Shown here in pieces: positions 63,664 through 64,000 of a DNA stretch of 64,000 nucleotides. The notes beneath the pieces are model-generated. The model had not been told where the DNA came from and did no database searches. It saw nothing but the letters and a program-made list of their open reading frames with translations. Every line of letters begins with the position of its first letter. The first letter of the stretch is position 1. The stretch is from contig UQXF01000002.1 in NCBI GenBank assembly GCA_900544905.1, forward strand, positions 1-64,000, read 5' to 3'. Made by a program: the position numbers and the translations under genes. Source of the DNA: an uncultured Clostridium sp. (lineage in GTDB: Bacteria > Bacillota > Clostridia > Lachnospirales > Lachnospiraceae).

Positions 63664-64000
63664 ATGAAAGTAAAAAAGCTTTTAGCAGTAATTATGTTTG
63701 CCTTATTGTGTGCAGTAATGCTGCAGCCACAAAAGGCAAAGGCAGCGGTAACCTTTGAGAATATTCAGGCATATGTGGTGGATGATATGAGGGACTATGA
63801 CCAGGTAATTGGATTGTCATGGAAGCTTGACTGGAAGCTGGATAAGGATGCAGGTGTAACAGAACAGAAGCGTTATGCAAAGTTTACCCTGGCACAGGAT
63901 TCCCTGGTTCGTATAAAAATGTCAACAGTGAATAGAGAATCATTTGCCGTCCGAGATTATTTTCGATTATATGCCAATGAGACCATGGCAGTACCGCTGA
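63664..64000 (+). CDS. Secreted protein, partial (runs off the window)
   Basis: The frame is open from ATG 63664 to the last base (112 codons). A signal peptide is clear: MKVKKLLAVIMFALLCAVML, cut after AKA. The mature start AVTFENIQAYVVDDMRDYDQ continues as a beta-type segment with paired Trp (WKLDWKLDKD). AGGAGAAGG precedes the start. No family is recognised from the visible part. It lies behind the rplA terminator, so it is a separate unit. Confidence 0.75.
   Translation, partial: MKVKKLLAVIMFALLCAVMLQPQKAKAAVTFENIQAYVVDDMRDYDQVIGLSWKLDWKLDKDAGVTEQKRYAKFTLAQDSLVRIKMSTVNRESFAVRDYFRLYANETMAVPL

Overview
The window looks like one end of an assembled contig from a spore-forming, Gram-positive Clostridia bacterium, most likely a fibre-degrading Lachnospiraceae member. 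The reasons are a GerA-type germination operon, SpoIIR, a YtvI-like protein and a CotS-family protein, a threonyl T-box leader, GAACN4GTTC LexA (SOS) boxes, the short ProS type, PyrB/PyrI pairing and a very large secreted GH9 cellulase. This placement is inferred from gene content, not from a search. Bases 1-48 are not genomic: they are Illumina Nextera adapter with an index.

Layout. 140-6327: ispE, a FadR-type GntR regulator, a tricistronic germination-receptor operon preceded by a ~160-bp imperfect inverted repeat, and spoIIR. 6337-8627: thrS on the minus strand behind a complete T-box leader and promoter. 8658-19782: secreted proteins (GH25 lysozyme, 1957-aa GH9 cellulase, two paralogous secreted proteins) around a tRNA-Lys(CTT) and a DUF3783 gene. 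19810-24476: a minus-strand membrane protein with three copies of an LSPDEIAALF motif, then an ECF sigma / membrane protein / ABC transporter operon. 24477-26255: an accessory insertion upstream of uvrB, with two near-identical LexA-box promoters flanking an MNT-HEPN toxin-antitoxin pair and a group II intron remnant.

26256-38871: uvrB and uvrA, each behind a LexA box, separated by about 7.8 kb. That segment holds the most interesting system here: a minus-strand five-gene operon that resembles dltABCD (adenylation enzyme, carrier protein, MBOAT, SGNH protein) but carries an extra fold-type III PLP decarboxylase between the adenylation and carrier genes. My reading is that a carrier-bound amino acid is decarboxylated before export onto an envelope polymer, by analogy with BtrJ/BtrI/BtrK of butirosin biosynthesis. 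A divergent ABC exporter and four helically phased CTTAA repeats sit upstream.

38978-60832: a CHAP amidase with cell-wall repeats, a MerR regulator, a divergent carbamoyltransferase, pyrB-pyrI, murA, an OmpR-type regulator with a degenerate receiver, a pseudouridine synthase, a YtvI-like protein, proS, an alanine symporter, a YtrA-type GntR/ABC operon, cca, a CotS-family protein, a PEGA lipoprotein and a phosphoglucomutase. 61012-63498: rpmG-secE-nusG-rplK-rplA, with a shared hairpin before rplK and rplA, an unusual repeat-filled 310-bp spacer between them, and a terminator after rplA. A secreted-protein gene runs off the right edge.
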